A DNA stretch of 64,000 nucleotides. Source: Streptomyces kanamyceticus. GTDB taxonomy: Bacteria > Actinomycetota > Actinomycetes > Streptomycetales > Streptomycetaceae. Shown here piece after piece: positions 7,741 to 16,510 of the stretch (within the stretch, counting starts at the first letter, position 1; the number at the start of each line of letters is the position of its first letter). Made by a program: the position numbers and the translations under genes. The stretch covers positions 4,898,001-4,962,000 of the forward strand of contig NZ_CP023699.1 of NCBI RefSeq assembly GCF_008704495.1, written 5' to 3'. Under the pieces are notes generated by a model, which was not told the origin of the DNA, searched no databases, and saw only the letters and a program-made list of their open reading frames with translations.

Positions 7741-9831
7741 TCAGACGCCGATGTCGCACCCGTCCGCGCGCCACACCGAGACGACGGACGGCCGGACGAT
7801 CTTGCCGGGCCCGTCCGGCCACGCGCTCGCGGGCTTCTCCACCGAGGCGCCGTCGACCTCGCCCGGGTGCTGCACGGCGACGAGCACCCGCCGGTCCTGG
7901 ACGAGCGGCCCACAGGTCTCGGCGCCGGTCGGCATGGTCAGGAACTGCTTGAGCTCGCCGCGCCGCTCACCGCGTGTGGCAACCCCGAACAGGCCGTCGT
8001 GCGAGCCGAGTTGGTTGCCGTCCGTGGAGAGCCACAGGTTGCCGTGCGGGTCGAAGGCGACGTTGTCGGGGCAGGAGATCGGGGACACGCGGTCCTTGGG
8101 GAAGCCCGCGAAGTACGTCGAGGGGTCCTCCGGGTCACCGGCGACGAGGAACAACGACCAGGCGAACGTGGTCGCCTCGGCGCGGCCCCGGCGCTCGGTC
8201 AGTTCGAGCACCTGCCCGTGCTTGTTGAGGTTGCGCGGATTGGCCTCGTCCGCACCGGCCTTGCCCGCCTTGCCCCGGTCGGAGTTGTTGGTGAGCGCGA
8301 CGTACACCTTGCCGGTGTGCGGCGAGGGCTCGATGTCCTCGGGCCGGTCCATCTTGGTCGCCCCGACCTTGTCACCGGCGAAGCGCGTGAAGACGTACAC
8401 CTCTTCGGCGGTCATGCCCTCGACGTGCGAGACGGCCTTGCCGCCGGGCCCGGCGGTGGCCAGCGGAATCCAGCTCCCGCTCCCGTCGAACTCCCCGTCG
8501 GCGGGCAGCTTGCCCGAGCCGTCGATGTCGGCGGCGGGGGAGTCACCGGTGAGCTTGGCGACGTAGAGCGTGCCTTCGTCGAGCAGCGTCAGATTGTGCT
8601 CGTGCGCGGCCCGCGACGTCCCCTTGGCGACGCGCTTGCTGCTGACGAACTTGTAGAAGTAGTCGAACTTCTCGTCGTCACCCATGTAGACCACCGGGCG
8701 GCCGTCGTGCGTCAGGCGCGGCTGCGCGGCCTCGTGCTTGAAGCGGCCGAGCGCGGTGCGCTTGCGCGGGGTTGACTCCGGGTCGTACGGGTCGAGTTCG
8801 ACGACCCAGCCGAACCGGTTGGCCTCGTTGGGCTCCTGCGCGAGGTCGAAACGACGGTCGAACCGCTCCCACTTCCGCTCGGACGCGGCGCCGACGACGC
8901 CGTACCGCTTGAGCCGGGCGGCCGCGACCGGGTCCGTCACCTTCTCGGCGTTGGCGAAGTACTGGTTGAAGTTCTCCTCGCCGTGCAGCGTGGTGCCCCA
9001 AGGGGTGGTGCCGCCCGAACAGTTGTTGAGGGTGCCGAGGACGGTGGTGCCGCGCGGATCGGCCTTGGTGCGGACGAGCTCGCTGCCGCGTACGGGCCCG
9101 GAGAGCGTGAAGGGGCTGGTGGCGGTGAGCCGCCGATTGAGCTGGTGCCGCGAGACGGCGCGCAGCTTCCCGCTCCTGCGCTCCCCCTCGACCACGACGA
9201 CGGAGAGGCCGTGCGCGGCCCACGCCACCTCGACCTGCTCACGGGTCGGATTCTCGGGGTCGTACCCCTTGAACATCAGGATCTCGTCCGTGTACTCGTG
9301 ATTGGCGACGAGGACCTGCCGCCCGTGCTCACGGCGCAGCGGCAGCAGGCTCAGGAAGTCGTTGTTGTACCCGAACTGTCCGGCCTGCGCCTTGGCGCTC
9401 TGCCGGTCGGCGTCGAAGGCGGGGGCGCCGCGCAGGATGGGCTCGCCCCAGCGGATGACGACGTTCTGCTCGTATCCGTCGGGAACGGTGACGACGTCGT
9501 CGGTGTTGGGCGCGACGGGCGAGAAGCGCAGCCCGCGGGCCGCCTTGCCCTTGCCGTGCTTGCCCTCCTTATGTCCGGCGGCGGCTGCCTCGCCGACCCC
9601 CGGCCCCGCTATGACCGTGCCGCCCGCGGCGGCGGCGACCGTCACCACAGCGGCGGCACGCATCATCGAACGACGGCTCAGCGCACCGGCGATGACGTCG
9701 CCGACGTACTCGTTCTCGCTGGTGTTCGGGACTTCCTGGAAACAAGCGTCACCGCAACGGAACCGACAAGTCAGGGCGGAACGGCCGCCGCTCCCCTGAT
9801 GCGAGGTGATGATCGGCAGCAGTGTGCGCAC
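7741..9831 (-). CDS. phoX: PhoX-type alkaline phosphatase (DUF839)
   Basis: 696 residues. I take the GTG at 9831, which follows GGAGGACCC; upstream in-frame sequence would run through the PHO box. The leader ends in a twin-arginine motif, SRRSMMR, and an Ala/Val hydrophobic stretch, so export should be by Tat after folding, as expected for a Ca2+/Fe cofactor enzyme. An N-terminal CRFRCGDACF segment precedes it, usual in actinobacterial PhoX. Recognisable family segments include EENFNQYF, GWVVELDPYDPESTP, PEDIEPSPHTGKVYVALTNN and CPDNVAFDPHGNLW. It releases phosphate from phosphomonoesters outside the cell. The PHO box at 9902 implies PhoP control. Confidence 0.92.
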   Translation of the reverse strand: MRTLLPIITSHQGSGGRSALTCRFRCGDACFQEVPNTSENEYVGDVIAGALSRRSMMRAAAVVTVAAAAGGTVIAGPGVGEAAAAGHKEGKHGKGKAARGLRFSPVAPNTDDVVTVPDGYEQNVVIRWGEPILRGAPAFDADRQSAKAQAGQFGYNNDFLSLLPLRREHGRQVLVANHEYTDEILMFKGYDPENPTREQVEVAWAAHGLSVVVVEGERRSGKLRAVSRHQLNRRLTATSPFTLSGPVRGSELVRTKADPRGTTVLGTLNNCSGGTTPWGTTLHGEENFNQYFANAEKVTDPVAAARLKRYGVVGAASERKWERFDRRFDLAQEPNEANRFGWVVELDPYDPESTPRKRTALGRFKHEAAQPRLTHDGRPVVYMGDDEKFDYFYKFVSSKRVAKGTSRAAHEHNLTLLDEGTLYVAKLTGDSPAADIDGSGKLPADGEFDGSGSWIPLATAGPGGKAVSHVEGMTAEEVYVFTRFAGDKVGATKMDRPEDIEPSPHTGKVYVALTNNSDRGKAGKAGADEANPRNLNKHGQVLELTERRGRAEATTFAWSLFLVAGDPEDPSTYFAGFPKDRVSPISCPDNVAFDPHGNLWLSTDGNQLGSHDGLFGVATRGERRGELKQFLTMPTGAETCGPLVQDRRVLVAVQHPGEVDGASVEKPASAWPDGPGKIVRPSVVSVWRADGCDIGV

Positions 9832-9901
9832 GGGTCCTCCGTCGTGTGGCGTGGCCGGTTTTCGCCGTGACGGTATGGGCGGTATTCGGCAAGGCGACGG
9901 C

Positions 9902-9923
9902 CGGAGGGTGAACGGAGGGTGAA
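9902..9923 (-). promoter_or_regulatory. PHO box upstream of phoX
   Basis: Two perfect 11-bp direct repeats (9902-9912 and 9913-9923), reading TTCACCCTCCG on the minus strand. Tandem 11-nt units of the (G)TTCACC type are what Streptomyces PhoP binds. Its position 71-92 bp before the phoX start fits activation under phosphate starvation. Confidence 0.85.
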
Positions 9924-10088
9924 TCCGTGGCGCACGGGAGGGAGTTGGCGCGAGGCTGCGGGGGCGGGGTGGTTCGGCCGGGTGACGGTGGGCGACCCTG
10001 CCCAAGATCGCCCCGGGCGGCGGCTAACCTTACGTGTCCGCCCTGGCCAGGGATTTTCGGGAATCAACTCACGCGAAGGGTTGCGCAC

Positions 10089-11723
10089 ATGGGCATTCTG
10101 AACCGCCTGCGGAACGCGTTCGGACGGTCACGCAAGGAGAGCGTTCCGGAGGCACGGGAGCCCGAGGTTGCGGCGTCGCCCGAGGTTGCGGCGGCGCCTG
10201 AGCAGTCGGTGTCGGTGAGCGTCCCGGCCCCGTCGTCCGAGCCGACGCCGGAGCCGACCCCCAGGGCATCGGTCCCTTCCCCGTCCCCCGAGCCGTCACC
10301 TTCGGAGGTGGACGACTTGGTGGCAGCGGCCTTCGACAACATCACGGTCCCGGCCCCCTCGGCCGAGCCGACGCCGGAACCGACCGCTGCCATCCCGTCC
10401 CCGGCCAAGCGGGACGCGACGGAGACGGAGGCGGAGGCGCCTGCGGCGCAGGAGACGGCTGAGGCGACGTCGCCGAGCAGCGAGGACGCGCTGGCCGAGC
10501 CGCCCACGACCGAGAAGCCGGACGCCACGGAGGCTGTCGCTGCGGAGACCACCACTGAGGCCACGTCGCCGAGCCCCGAGACCGCGGACGCCGAGCCCCC
10601 CACGGCCGAGAAGCCGGACGCCACGGAGGCTGTCGCTGCGGAGGCCACCACTGAGGCCACGCCGCCGAGCACCGAGACCGCGGACGCCGAGCCCCCCACG
10701 GCCCAGGAGCCGGACGCTGCGGACAACGCCGCTGCCGCTGTGGCCACGCCGCCGCACCCCAAGGCCGAGGACACCCAGCCACTCACCGCCCAGGAGCCGG
10801 ACGCTGCGGACAACGCCGCTGCCGCTGTGGGCAATCGTCCCGCTGGGCGGGACGGGTGGGCACAGCCCACGTCGCCGAGCTCCGAGAACGAGGGCACCCA
10901 GTCGTCCGACCAGGACACCGCACCCGCGCCGCAGGCGGACCCCGAGGCCACTGAGCCCGCGCCGCAGGCGCAGCCCGTGGCCACCGAGCCCGAGCCCGAG
11001 CCGCAGGCTGACGCCCCCCAGCCTGAGGCTGACCCCGCCGAGGAGCCCGGTGCAGGCGCCCCCGCCAGCACTCTCGCCACCGTCAAGTCCAAAGCCCCGG
11101 GGCTAGCAACCGCCTACAAGGCAGCCGCAGCCGCCCTCAAGAAGAGGAACCTCACCGGCACCCGCGCCCCCGTCTACCTCGTCCTGGACCGCTCCGGATC
11201 CATGCGCCCGTTCTACAAGGACGGCTCCGCGCAGAGCCTCGCCGAGCAGGTCCTCGCCCTCGCCGCCCACACCGACCCCGACGCCACCGTCCACGTCGTC
11301 TTCTTCTCGACGGAGATCGACGGCACGGGCACCCTCACGCTCCCCGAGTACGAGGGCCGCGTCGACGAGCTGCACGCCGCGGCGGGCCGCATGGGCCGCA
11401 CCAGCTACCACCGGGCGATCGAAGAGGTCGTGGCGCACTACGAGAAGTCGGACCACAAGGAGAACGGCACCCCCGCCCTCGTCGTGTTCCAGACGGACGG
11501 CCCCCCGGACGCGAAGGGCGTGGCGACCCAGGCCCTGAAGGACGCGGCCGCCCACCCCCTCTTCTTCCAGTTCGTCGCGTTCGGCGAGCACGACGCGAAG
11601 GGCTTCGACTACCTCCGCAAGCTGAAGGCGGACAACGCCGCGTTCTTCCACGCGGGCCCGGCCCCGCGCGAGCTCACGGACAAGGAGCTGTACGAGGGCG
11701 TCCTGGCATCCTGGCGCCCGTAG
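10089..11723 (+). CDS. VWA-domain protein with long low-complexity linker (TerF-like)
   Basis: 544 residues from ATG 10089. Residues 1-16 ([16 protein letters not shown]) are basic and amphipathic; about 17-320 is Pro/Ala/Glu/Thr-rich with imperfect repeats ([33 protein letters not shown], each at least twice). A von Willebrand A domain follows (about 360-540) with the metal-binding DRSGSM at 367-372 and FQTDGPPD near 475. The domain resembles the VWA of tellurium/stress-resistance (Ter) proteins; no ter genes adjoin. Cytoplasmic or peripheral; role unknown. The linker contains a dispersed palindromic repeat (10825-10865). The insertion keeps the frame. Confidence 0.8.
   Translation: MGILNRLRNAFGRSRKESVPEAREPEVAASPEVAAAPEQSVSVSVPAPSSEPTPEPTPRASVPSPSPEPSPSEVDDLVAAAFDNITVPAPSAEPTPEPTAAIPSPAKRDATETEAEAPAAQETAEATSPSSEDALAEPPTTEKPDATEAVAAETTTEATSPSPETADAEPPTAEKPDATEAVAAEATTEATPPSTETADAEPPTAQEPDAADNAAAAVATPPHPKAEDTQPLTAQEPDAADNAAAAVGNRPAGRDGWAQPTSPSSENEGTQSSDQDTAPAPQADPEATEPAPQAQPVATEPEPEPQADAPQPEADPAEEPGAGAPASTLATVKSKAPGLATAYKAAAAALKKRNLTGTRAPVYLVLDRSGSMRPFYKDGSAQSLAEQVLALAAHTDPDATVHVVFFSTEIDGTGTLTLPEYEGRVDELHAAAGRMGRTSYHRAIEEVVAHYEKSDHKENGTPALVVFQTDGPPDAKGVATQALKDAAAHPLFFQFVAFGEHDAKGFDYLRKLKADNAAFFHAGPAPRELTDKELYEGVLASWRP
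10825..10865 (+). repeat. Dispersed repeat B inside the VWA-protein linker
   Basis: Nested palindrome: outer arms CTGTG/CACAG (10825-10829, 10861-10865) and inner arms GTCCCGC/GCGGGAC (10837-10843, 10847-10853). A close relative sits at 37880-37921 inside another gene. Read in frame it gives [14 protein letters not shown], unlike the surrounding repeats. Confidence 0.8.
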
Positions 11724-11734
11724 CGCTCGGGACC

Positions 11735-11768
11735 GGCGGACCCGGGCCCCGGAACCCCCGGGTCCGCC
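11735..11768 (+). terminator. Hairpin terminator after the VWA gene
   Basis: Perfect 12-bp stem GGCGGACCCGGG / CCCGGGTCCGCC with a 10-nt loop, 11 bp after the stop codon. Confidence 0.8.
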
Positions 11769-11818
11769 CCCTGATATCAATGTGAGTCGATCTCGATCGG
11801 GCCGTTAGGATTTCGACC

Positions 11819-13438
11819 ATGGCGGCCACTGGATCCGAGAAGCAGGGAGCGGGCGAGAACGCGAAGGCGTTCTACGTCTCGACCCCCATCTACTACGTAA
11901 ACGACGCTCCTCACCTGGGCCACGCCTACACGACCGTTGCAGGGGACGTGCTCACGCGCTGGCACCGTCAGCGCGGCGAGAAGGTGTGGTACCTCACCGG
12001 CACGGACGAGCACGGTCAGAAGATCATGCGCACGGCCGAGGCGAACGACGTCACCCCCCAGGAGTGGTGCGACAAGCTCGTCACCGAGGCCTGGAAGCCC
12101 CTCTGGGAGCACCTGAACATCGCGAACGACGACTTCATCCGTACGACGGAGAAGCGTCACACCGACCGCGTGCAGGAGTTCGTCCAGGATCTCTACGACA
12201 AGGGCGAGATCTACAAGGGCGGCTACGAGGGCCCGTACTGCGTGGGCTGCGAGGAGTACAAGCTCCCCGGCGACCTCATCGAGGCCGAGGACGGCACGAA
12301 GCTGTGCCCGATCCACAAGAAGCCGGTGGAGCTCCTCAAGGAGGAGAACTACTTCTTCAAGCTCAGTGAGTACGGCGACAAGCTCCTCGCCCTGTACGAG
12401 GCGAACCCGGGCTTCATCCAGCCCGAGTCGGCGCGCAACGAGGTCGTGAACTTCGTCAAGCAGGGCCTCCAGGACCTCTCGATCTCCCGCTCGACCTTCG
12501 ACTGGGGCGTCCCGGTCCCCTGGGACGACAAGCACGTCATCTACGTCTGGGTCGACGCCCTCCTGAACTACGCGACGGCCGTCGGCTACGGCGCGAACGA
12601 GGAGAAGTTCGCCTCGACCTTCCCCGCGAACGTCCACCTCGTCGGCAAGGACATCCTCCGCTTCCACGCGGTGATCTGGCCCGCGATGCTGCTCGCGCAG
12701 GGCCTGCCGGTGCCGGGTCGCGTCGCCGCGAACGGCTGGCTGATGGTCGGCGGCGAGAAGATGTCGAAGTCGAACCTGACGGGCATCAAGCCGCAGGACC
12801 TCACTTACCACTTCGGCGTGGACGCGTACCGCTGGTACTTCCTGCGCGCGATCGCGTTCGGCAGCGACGGCTCGTTCTCGTGGGAGGACTTCTCCGCCCG
12901 CTACACGAGCGAGCTGGCCAACGACTACGGCAACCTCGCGTCGCGCGTAGCGGCGATGGTGGGCAAGTACTTCAACGGCGCCCTGCCCGAGGCTACGGCG
13001 TCTGGCGACGCGGAGAAGGCGATCCACGACGGCCTGACGAAGGCCGTCACGGACGCCGACCGAGCGATCGGCGAGGACCTGGACTTCCAGTCCGGCATCC
13101 TGTCGATCTTCTCCTTCGTGAAGCAGGTCAACGGCTACATCACGGAGCAGGAGCCGTGGAAGGTGGCCAAGGACGACTCACCGGAGGGCAAGGCCCGCCT
13201 GGCGACGATCCTCTACACGGCGGCGGAGTCGCTCCGCGCGGTGGCGGTGCTCCTCAACCCCGTCATGCCGGAAACGTCCCAGAAGCTCTGGGACTCCCTC
13301 GGCGCGGAGGCATCCCTCGGCGCCCTGTCCGCCCAGCCGGTCCAGAACGCCGCGACGTGGGGCCAGCTCCCCGTGGGTGCGACGGTGACGAAGGGCGCGG
13401 TGCTGTTCCCCCGCCTGGAGGAGAAGCCGGCCGCGTAG
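11819..13438 (+). CDS. metG: Methionyl-tRNA synthetase
   Basis: 539 residues; charges tRNA-Met with methionine in the cytoplasm. Class I signatures are present: HLGH at 32-35 (HIGH box) and KMSKS at 314-318. The connective-peptide insertion has a CVGC...CPIH pattern for one zinc knuckle. An anticodon-binding helical domain follows from about 385. There is no C-terminal dimerisation (Arc1p-like) domain, so this is the short form. It stands alone between terminators. Confidence 0.97.
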   Translation: MAATGSEKQGAGENAKAFYVSTPIYYVNDAPHLGHAYTTVAGDVLTRWHRQRGEKVWYLTGTDEHGQKIMRTAEANDVTPQEWCDKLVTEAWKPLWEHLNIANDDFIRTTEKRHTDRVQEFVQDLYDKGEIYKGGYEGPYCVGCEEYKLPGDLIEAEDGTKLCPIHKKPVELLKEENYFFKLSEYGDKLLALYEANPGFIQPESARNEVVNFVKQGLQDLSISRSTFDWGVPVPWDDKHVIYVWVDALLNYATAVGYGANEEKFASTFPANVHLVGKDILRFHAVIWPAMLLAQGLPVPGRVAANGWLMVGGEKMSKSNLTGIKPQDLTYHFGVDAYRWYFLRAIAFGSDGSFSWEDFSARYTSELANDYGNLASRVAAMVGKYFNGALPEATASGDAEKAIHDGLTKAVTDADRAIGEDLDFQSGILSIFSFVKQVNGYITEQEPWKVAKDDSPEGKARLATILYTAAESLRAVAVLLNPVMPETSQKLWDSLGAEASLGALSAQPVQNAATWGQLPVGATVTKGAVLFPRLEEKPAA

Positions 13439-13459
13439 CGGTACGAGACGGATTGCTGG

Positions 13460-13507
13460 AAAGTCCCGGTGCTGCCCCCTGAATCACGGGGGTGGCACCG
13501 GGACTTT
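13460..13507. terminator. Bidirectional terminator between metG and the PD-(D/E)XK gene
   Basis: 20-bp arms (13460-13479 and 13488-13507) with two mismatches and an 8-nt loop, placed between convergent genes; AAAG/CTTT form its ends. Confidence 0.88.
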
Positions 13508-13531
13508 CGCGCATCAGCAGACGGGCGTACG

Positions 13532-14422
13532 TCAGGCCTCGTCACCGTCGAACAGATCGGCCGCGTCGGTCACGCGCACGGCCCGCAGGGTCCACGCCTT
13601 GAGCTGCTCCATATCGGTGCAGGCACTCACCCGCTCGCGAACCAACGGCGGCACGGAAAGCTCCCGCGCCTCAAGGATCTCCAGGATCGCCTCGACCCGA
13701 TCCGCAGCCCGCCCCTCTTCCCGGCCCTCTTCCCGCTCCTTCACCGCGAACGGGTGGTCGAAGAAGTACTTGGTCGACATCATCAGTTCCTCCCAGATCT
13801 CCCTTGCCCGGAGGTCCACCAGACCGGACCGGGTGAGCTGCGCGAACACCGCCGCGCTGTTGGTGTCGATCGTCTCCAGGGCCGTGGCCAGTGCCCCCAG
13901 TATGGCGGCGGAACCAGGTCCCCTTCCATGCGTAATCGCCGAGAACACCGCAAGGGGGACATCCCTCTCGGCCTCGTGCCGGTCCACGATCACCGGCACG
14001 TTGTCGGGCCCCAGAACCAGCGGGCGCACGGTGAGCGAAGGCCAGCCCGGCAAGCCGAACTGGATGGGCTTCGCGGCCCAGCGGGCCGTCGCCGCGCTCT
14101 GCGTCACGACGATCAGCACCGGCTCGCAGCGGTACTTCTCGTGGAGATACGAGAGGTAGTAGGCCCAACTGCCGCGCTTCGCCTCGTCCTTCTTGCCCTG
14201 GGACTCGATGACGAAGAGATAGTTGCCTTCATCGGTGTCCACCCGTAACAGGGTGTCGCAGCGGCGCTCGATCGGTTCGATCTCCGTGAGGTCCACGTCG
14301 AGAGCCATGATGTCTCTGGGCTCCGGAAACGGAACGTGGAGCAGACGTTGGAGGGAGCGGATCAGCAGAGCCGTGTCCTTCTGGAAGATCCGGTGCATCG
14401 CCTCATGTGACGAGCTGACCAT
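13532..14422 (-). CDS. Rpn/PD-(D/E)XK nuclease-fold protein
   Basis: 296 residues. N-terminal half resembles the Rpn/YadD class of PD-(D/E)XK proteins: TLLRVDTDEGNYLFVIESQ (an Asp on the first strand, then IESQ as the ExQ part of the active site), followed by a helix ending YYLSYLHEKY. The C-terminal half has a helical segment and a charged EREEGREEGRAADRVEAILE stretch, common in this class. Such proteins are widespread in Streptomyces in multiple copies; Rpn relatives promote RecA-independent recombination through DNA cleavage, but this branch is uncharacterised. Nothing adjacent suggests mobility. Confidence 0.6.
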   Translation of the reverse strand: MVSSSHEAMHRIFQKDTALLIRSLQRLLHVPFPEPRDIMALDVDLTEIEPIERRCDTLLRVDTDEGNYLFVIESQGKKDEAKRGSWAYYLSYLHEKYRCEPVLIVVTQSAATARWAAKPIQFGLPGWPSLTVRPLVLGPDNVPVIVDRHEAERDVPLAVFSAITHGRGPGSAAILGALATALETIDTNSAAVFAQLTRSGLVDLRAREIWEELMMSTKYFFDHPFAVKEREEGREEGRAADRVEAILEILEARELSVPPLVRERVSACTDMEQLKAWTLRAVRVTDAADLFDGDEA

Positions 14423-14455
14423 CAGTTCTCCTTTCTGTTCGGCGTGATCAACGAG

Positions 14456-14767
14456 CTACGCGGCGCCGAGTTCGCACCAGACGTACTTCCCGGAGTCGGT
14501 GGCCACGGGATACCAGCCCCAGCCGTCCGCGCAGGCCCGTACGAGGTCGAGGCCCCGGCCCTGCTCGGCGCCGACGGCGGCGACGCGTGGAGGCGGGGCC
14601 GGTGGCGTGGGGTCGGCGTCCCATGCCCCGATGCGGAGGACTCCGTCGGCGTAGCGGACGCGGAGGGCGGCGGGGCCCTTGGTGTGGCGTACGGCGTTGG
14701 TCACCAGCTCTGTCGCCAAAAGCTCGGCGACGTCGGAGAGTTGGGGCAGGCAGTGGAGGGTGAGCAT
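14456..14767 (-). pseudogene. SpoIIAB-like ATP-binding protein, 5' end lost
   Basis: 103 residues, against about 130-150 for intact Streptomyces anti-sigma-like ATPases. It keeps the N-box (ELLATELVTNAVRHT, about residues 15-29), the DADP of the G1 box and GRGLDLVRA, but lacks roughly the first 30 residues: the ORF begins at MLTLHCLPQLSD, which corresponds to the second helix. No earlier in-frame start exists. Fourteen bases away on the other strand is the C-terminal stub of a DUF5753 regulator, so both genes look truncated by the same deletion. It might still fold as a short GHKL protein. Confidence 0.65.
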
Positions 14768-14781
14768 GAGGCGGAGCCTCG

Positions 14782-14970
14782 ATGATGTACACCGGCGGTC
14801 CAGTACCCCAACTGGACACCGGACTACGGGATGCCCCCACTGGCACCGCGTTCATCGATGCCGAACCGCAGCTGAATCAGCTTCGAACATTGTTCCGTAA
14901 GGTGGAGAAGGCGTCGCTCGATCCCACGGCGTCGCGGGACTTCATCCATCGTTTGTCGAAGGAACTGTGA
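14782..14970 (+). pseudogene. C-terminal remnant of an XRE/DUF5753 regulator
   Basis: 62 codons from ATG 14782 match only the end of DUF5753 regulators: YTGGPVPQLDT, an F-I-D-A-E-x-Q-L segment and SLDPTASRDFIHRLSKEL. Intact members are about 270-290 residues with an N-terminal HTH, so some 220 residues including the DNA-binding domain are missing. It is followed, 10 bp on, by the usual DUF397 partner. The normal arrangement in Streptomyces is ATPase divergent from regulator plus DUF397; here the regulator's start and the promoter region are gone. Confidence 0.75.
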
Positions 14971-14980
14971 GGCGCACCCC

Positions 14981-15169
14981 ATGACCCCGGCTCTGCACTG
15001 GCAGAAGTCCACCTTTTCCGACGGCGGTGACGGCAACACCTGCGTGGAACTGGCCGCCACCGGCCCGCAGATCCACATACGCGAGAGCGACACCCCCACC
15101 ACCGAACTGCTCACCAGCCCCGCGACCTTGGCCAGCCTCCTCCGCACCCTCAAAGCACGCGGGCGCTGA
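14981..15169 (+). CDS. DUF397 protein
   Basis: 62 residues with the family pattern: W-x-K-S-T-F-S near the start (HWQKSTFSDGGDGNTCVELA), IHIRESD in the middle and a helix at the end. Two lone family features, the conserved Cys after GN and the R-x-S/D, are present. DUF397 genes normally follow XRE/DUF5753 regulators and the pair is thought to behave like a toxin-antitoxin or developmental switch (BldB belongs to the wider family). Here the partner is a stub, so this copy is probably an orphan. Confidence 0.85.
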   Translation: MTPALHWQKSTFSDGGDGNTCVELAATGPQIHIRESDTPTTELLTSPATLASLLRTLKARGR

Positions 15170-15245
15170 GCCATGTCACGTCCTCGGGCCCTGTGCCGTC
15201 GTACTGCTACGACGGCATCCGGCACAGACACCCGAGGAGAGCCCC

Positions 15246-15686
15246 ATGTCGGCAACGGACGCATCACGCAACACCGCGCTGCTCCACCACTTCCACTCCG
15301 CAGCGAACAGCCGTGACCTGGACGCCATCTCGAAGGCCATCGACGAGTTCTTCACCCCGGACGTGCTCTTCCACGCGCCGGTGCCGAACGGTCTGACGGG
15401 ACCGGAGGCCATGAAGCAGGTGTGGCGGACGCTGCTGCGCGCGTATCCCGACATCAACGTCACCATCGAGGAGACCATCGCGGAAGGCGACAGGGTCGTC
15501 TCCAGGAACACGGTGACCGGGACCCACCTGGGCGAGTACCAGGGCCTTCAGCCCACCGGAAAGACCGTGACGTACAGCGAGATGTTCATCATGCGCTTCA
15601 CCGACGAAGGACGGGTCGCCGAGGTCCGCGGCATCGTCGACGTCCTCACCCAACTACGCCAGCTCGGCGCCTTCCCTTCGCCATGA
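15246..15686 (+). CDS. SnoaL-like (NTF2-fold) polyketide-cyclase family protein
   Basis: 146 residues from ATG 15246, preceded by GAGGAGA. The NTF2-fold pattern is clear: an N-terminal helix (HFHSAANSRDLDAI), FFTPDVLFHAPVPNGLTGPEAM, a YPDINVTIEE strand, and GTHLGEYQGLQPTGK leading to the last strands. In SnoaL relatives the pocket cyclises or hydrates small ring compounds; many genomic copies have other or unknown substrates. No biosynthetic genes adjoin. The gap to the next gene (15687-15818) holds nothing I can name. Confidence 0.8.
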   Translation: MSATDASRNTALLHHFHSAANSRDLDAISKAIDEFFTPDVLFHAPVPNGLTGPEAMKQVWRTLLRAYPDINVTIEETIAEGDRVVSRNTVTGTHLGEYQGLQPTGKTVTYSEMFIMRFTDEGRVAEVRGIVDVLTQLRQLGAFPSP

Positions 15687-15818
15687 CGCACGGGCGCAGC
15701 CCCGGTCGCAAGGTCATGCGGGAGACACCGGTCCCAGCAGTCCTGGCCGGGACGTAACGCGTACGACGACGCAAGCACGCAGCCGGGCCTGACCGCCCGC
15801 TGAAGGTCAGGCCCAGGC

Positions 15819-16403
15819 TCACCCCTCGTACGACCGCACCAACCGCGCCATCTGCCGCCCCGCCGCCCGCAACGGCTCCTCGCTCCTCGCGACCTGAGCC
15901 GTCACCTCCGCGCCCTCCAGCGCGCTGATGACAGTCGTCGCCACCTCCCGCGCGTCCTCGGGTGCGAAACCGGAACCGAGGAGACGCTCCTCGACGATCC
16001 CCTCCCAGCCGCGCAGCGCCTCCGCGCAGACCCGCTGGATCTCCGAATCCGTCCCCAGCGTCTCCAGGGCGGCGGCCGTGACGGGGCAGCCGTCCGTCCA
16101 GCCCGACTCCCGCAGCCCGACGGCGAGTTCACCCGCGCAGCGCTCGATGGCGGCAGCGGGATCCCCCTCCCCGGCGAGCCCCTCGCGCAGCATCACCGCG
16201 AACTCCTCCGCGCTGTACGTGATCGCGGCGACCGCGACGGCCTCCTTCCCGCCGGGGAAGAAGTGGTAGACGGAGCCGAGCGTGGCCTGCGCCTCCTTGG
16301 CGATCTGCTTGATGCCCGTGCCCACGTACCCCTGCCGCTGGATGAGGCGTGCGGAGACGGCGACGATCCGGTCGCGGGTGCTGGGAGCGCTCTTCTCGGC
16401 CAT
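15819..16403 (-). CDS. TetR/AcrR-family repressor
   Basis: 194 residues. N-terminal HTH at about 10-55 (VSARLIQRQGYVGTGIKQIAKEA, then LGSVYHFFPGGKEAV). The C-terminal region resembles the LmrA/YxaF-like group (CPVTAAALET, then a helical ligand pocket). It is divergent from the oxidoreductase gene at 16511; two near-identical palindromes in the gap are the likely operators, so it should repress that gene and itself until a small ligand is bound. Confidence 0.88.
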   Translation of the reverse strand: MAEKSAPSTRDRIVAVSARLIQRQGYVGTGIKQIAKEAQATLGSVYHFFPGGKEAVAVAAITYSAEEFAVMLREGLAGEGDPAAAIERCAGELAVGLRESGWTDGCPVTAAALETLGTDSEIQRVCAEALRGWEGIVEERLLGSGFAPEDAREVATTVISALEGAEVTAQVARSEEPLRAAGRQMARLVRSYEG

Positions 16404-16427
16404 GGGGCCAGCCTACCCGGAATTAGT

Positions 16428-16443
16428 TAGAGCGTTCGTTCTA
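16428..16443. promoter_or_regulatory. TetR operator copy 1
   Basis: TAGAGCGTTCGTTCTA; TAGA/TCTA outer arms, near-palindromic. Identical in 15 of 16 positions to the copy at 16475; the two starts are 47 bp apart. It lies 25 bp upstream of the tetR start. Confidence 0.8.
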
Positions 16444-16474
16444 GCGACGTGCTACGTTCTCACCACGCACTAGA

Positions 16475-16490
16475 TAGAGCGATCGTTCTA
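16475..16490. promoter_or_regulatory. TetR operator copy 2
   Basis: TAGAGCGATCGTTCTA, imperfect only at the fifth and twelfth positions. It lies 20 bp before the oxidoreductase start codon, overlapping the expected promoter or leader. Confidence 0.8.
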
Positions 16491-16510
16491 GAAGCCACTT
16501 GGAGCTACTC

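Noticed and set aside
14448..14855. Alternative frame over the ATPase remnant
   Set aside because: His/Arg/Pro-rich shadow; the remnant frame at 14456-14767 has the true N-box.
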